Of a DNA stretch of 6,087 nt, positions 5,514-6,087 are shown piece after piece (positions within the stretch are counted from its first letter, which is position 1; the number at the start of each line of letters is the position of its first letter). This DNA is from Bacillota bacterium (GTDB lineage: Bacteria; Bacillota; Clostridia; Clostridiales; Clostridiaceae). The position numbers and the translations under genes were made by a program. The notes below the pieces were generated by a model. It was given only the letters and a program-made list of their open reading frames with translations. It searched no databases and was not told the DNA's origin. The stretch spans positions 1 to 6,087 of the forward strand of contig JAJYBA010000098.1 of assembly GCA_021779235.1 (NCBI GenBank), written 5' to 3'.

Positions 5514-5758
5514 AGTATCAAAGTTCTCCTACGTGCCTTGCAAACGAGCTGAAAACTGGAAATTCCATTATGAAATTCTAATCTTTTGGGAAAATAAAAT
5601 CCTCTAGCACTCACATTCGCCGTCCTAGCTCAGGTTCGCTAGCTTGCCATCCTGGCAAGCTTACGAGAATTTTATTTTCCCAAAAGAAGAATTACTAAAT
5701 GGAATTTCAATAGTGTCTGCGCTTCTTATTGCAAGTCACTTCAGAGAAATCTAATACT
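5514..5758. repeat. Long imperfect inverted repeat (~245 bp) with GC-rich centre, MITE-like
   Basis: The two halves are inverted copies of each other over nearly their whole length. From outside in: AGTAT (5514-5518) with ATACT (5754-5758); TTCTC (5524-5528) with GAGAA (5744-5748); 5533-5543 with 5729-5739 (10 of 11); GAAATTCCATT (5559-5569) with AATGGAATTTC (5698-5708), perfect; and 5583-5600 with 5669-5686, a perfect 18-base stem. The centre (5601-5668) is about 56% GC in AT-rich surroundings and contains its own 9-pair hairpin, 5641-5649 with 5653-5661. No reading frame of note is inside. It could be a non-autonomous mobile element or a large structured RNA. No clear target-site duplication is visible, apart from TGTAC near both ends (5499-5503, 5766-5770), which is short and may be chance. 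Confidence 0.75.
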
Positions 5759-5820
5759 AATGATATGTACTTTTACCCATATACTCTAGTTTCAGTAGGT
5801 TAAACGTAATATTTTATTAA

Positions 5821-5849
5821 TTATTAAAAAGCGGTACGTAGCTTATAAT
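5821..5849 (+). promoter_or_regulatory. Possible promoter of the ABC transporter gene
   Basis: A perfect -10 box TATAAT at 5844-5849 with a poor -35 (TTATTA, 5821-5826) at 17 bases. It would give a leader of roughly 150 bases ahead of the gene at 6009, including the hairpin at 5941-5987. The weak -35 box might mean dependence on an activator or simply a chance match. Confidence 0.4.
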
Positions 5850-5940
5850 AATTTTTGCTAATTTGGGAGGAATTTGAAGATAAATATAGAAGATATTACA
5901 TGTAGAAATTAATTAGGGAGTCTAAATATAATGTCGGTGT

Positions 5941-5987
5941 TGCCACCCACATGGCAGTGGCAAGTCCAACTTGCCACGTGGGTGGCA
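5941..5987 (+). promoter_or_regulatory. GC-rich hairpin in the leader of the ABC transporter gene
   Basis: TGCCACCCAC (5941-5950) pairs perfectly with GTGGGTGGCA (5978-5987), and GTGGCAAGT (5957-5965) with ACTTGCCAC (5969-5977) over a 3-base loop, CCA. The result is a 19-pair stem with one 6-base bulge (5951-5956). The 47 bases are about 62% GC. An alternative fold pairs TGCCA (5941-5945) with TGGCA (5952-5956), opening the outer stem. No T-run follows, so it is not a simple terminator. It ends 9 bases before the AAGGAGG ribosome binding site at 5997-6003, which it does not cover. It may be a cis-acting RNA control element, a protein-binding site or a dispersed palindromic repeat; which one is not decided. 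Confidence 0.6.
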
Positions 5988-6008
5988 CCAGGGCAGAAGG
6001 AGGAAAGA

Positions 6009-6087
6009 ATGAAAAAAATCAAAGAACTTTTTAAGTACACCTATAATTATAGAAAAAGGTATTTGTTTGGAATTGTTTTTTTAATAA
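6009..6087 (+). CDS. ABC exporter (fused membrane/ATPase type), N-terminal fragment
   Basis: Only 26 codons are visible before the window ends. The ATG at 6009 is preceded by AAGGAGG at 5997-6003, 5 bases away. The residues run MKKIKELFKYTYNYRKRYLF then GIVFLI: a basic amphipathic start leading into a hydrophobic segment. That is how the transmembrane domain of MdlB/MsbA-type half-transporters begins in Firmicutes (an elbow helix, a basic cluster, then TM1). Such proteins usually form dimers or heterodimers that export lipids, peptides or drugs. The neighbouring padR gene fits, since PadR repressors often control exporters, but no shared operator was found. Confidence in a real gene is high; the family call rests on very little sequence, and another membrane protein is possible. 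Confidence 0.6.
   Translation, partial: MKKIKELFKYTYNYRKRYLFGIVFLI

Noticed and set aside
5759..5770. TGATATGTAC as a second PadR operator near the exporter gene
   Set aside because: It resembles only one half-site of the degV operator, lacks the inverted half, and is about 75 bases from the possible -10 box.
5941..5987. Hairpin considered as an intrinsic terminator or attenuator
   Set aside because: It is followed by CCAGGGCAG with no T-run, and the stem does not cover the ribosome binding site.

Overview
This is an AT-rich window (intergenic DNA is strongly AT) with TTG as well as ATG starts, strong GGAGG-type ribosome binding sites and the anaerobic (early cobalt insertion) cobalamin pathway. 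Together these point to a low-GC Firmicute, most likely a Clostridium or close relative. The species cannot be fixed from this sequence alone.

Positions 1-3628 hold the distal part of a cobalamin (corrin ring) operon, all on the + strand: the 3' end of cbiE, then cbiL, cbiF, cbiH and cbiJ. CbiL, CbiF, CbiH and CbiE are paralogous SAM-dependent tetrapyrrole methylases that methylate C20, C11, C17 and C5/C15 of the macrocycle. CbiJ reduces cobalt-precorrin-6A. CbiG, which acts between the C17 and C11 methylation steps, is not present between cbiF and cbiH, and cbiE is followed by cbiL with no cbiT. No cobalamin riboswitch is visible, so the operon leader must lie upstream of the window. Two intergenic gaps of the operon carry six copies of a 16-base repeat, GGGACRGTTAACAACT: two direct copies between cbiL and cbiF, and a head-to-head 2+2 cluster between cbiH and cbiJ.

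Positions 3629-4012 hold a small cysteine-rich DUF1450-type protein (3734-3952), possibly with its own promoter, closed by a very strong intrinsic terminator. Positions 4060-5499 are a second transcription unit: a near-consensus promoter overlapped by a palindromic operator, a DegV/FakB-type fatty-acid-binding protein, and a PadR-family repressor 6 bases downstream, ended by another terminator. The natural reading is an autoregulated degV-padR operon.

Positions 5460-6008 are 549 bases without a convincing gene. They hold the terminator, a roughly 245-base imperfect long inverted repeat with a GC-rich centre (MITE-like or a structured RNA), a possible promoter, and a 47-base GC-rich hairpin that would lie in the 5' leader of the last gene. 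That gene starts at 6009 and runs off the window. Its 26 visible residues look like the start of an ABC exporter membrane domain.

The ordinary part of the window is the cobalamin operon. The parts most worth a second look are the repeat family inside the operon, the long inverted repeat at 5514-5758, the structured leader at 5941-5987 and the repeat-rich operator at 4061-4098.
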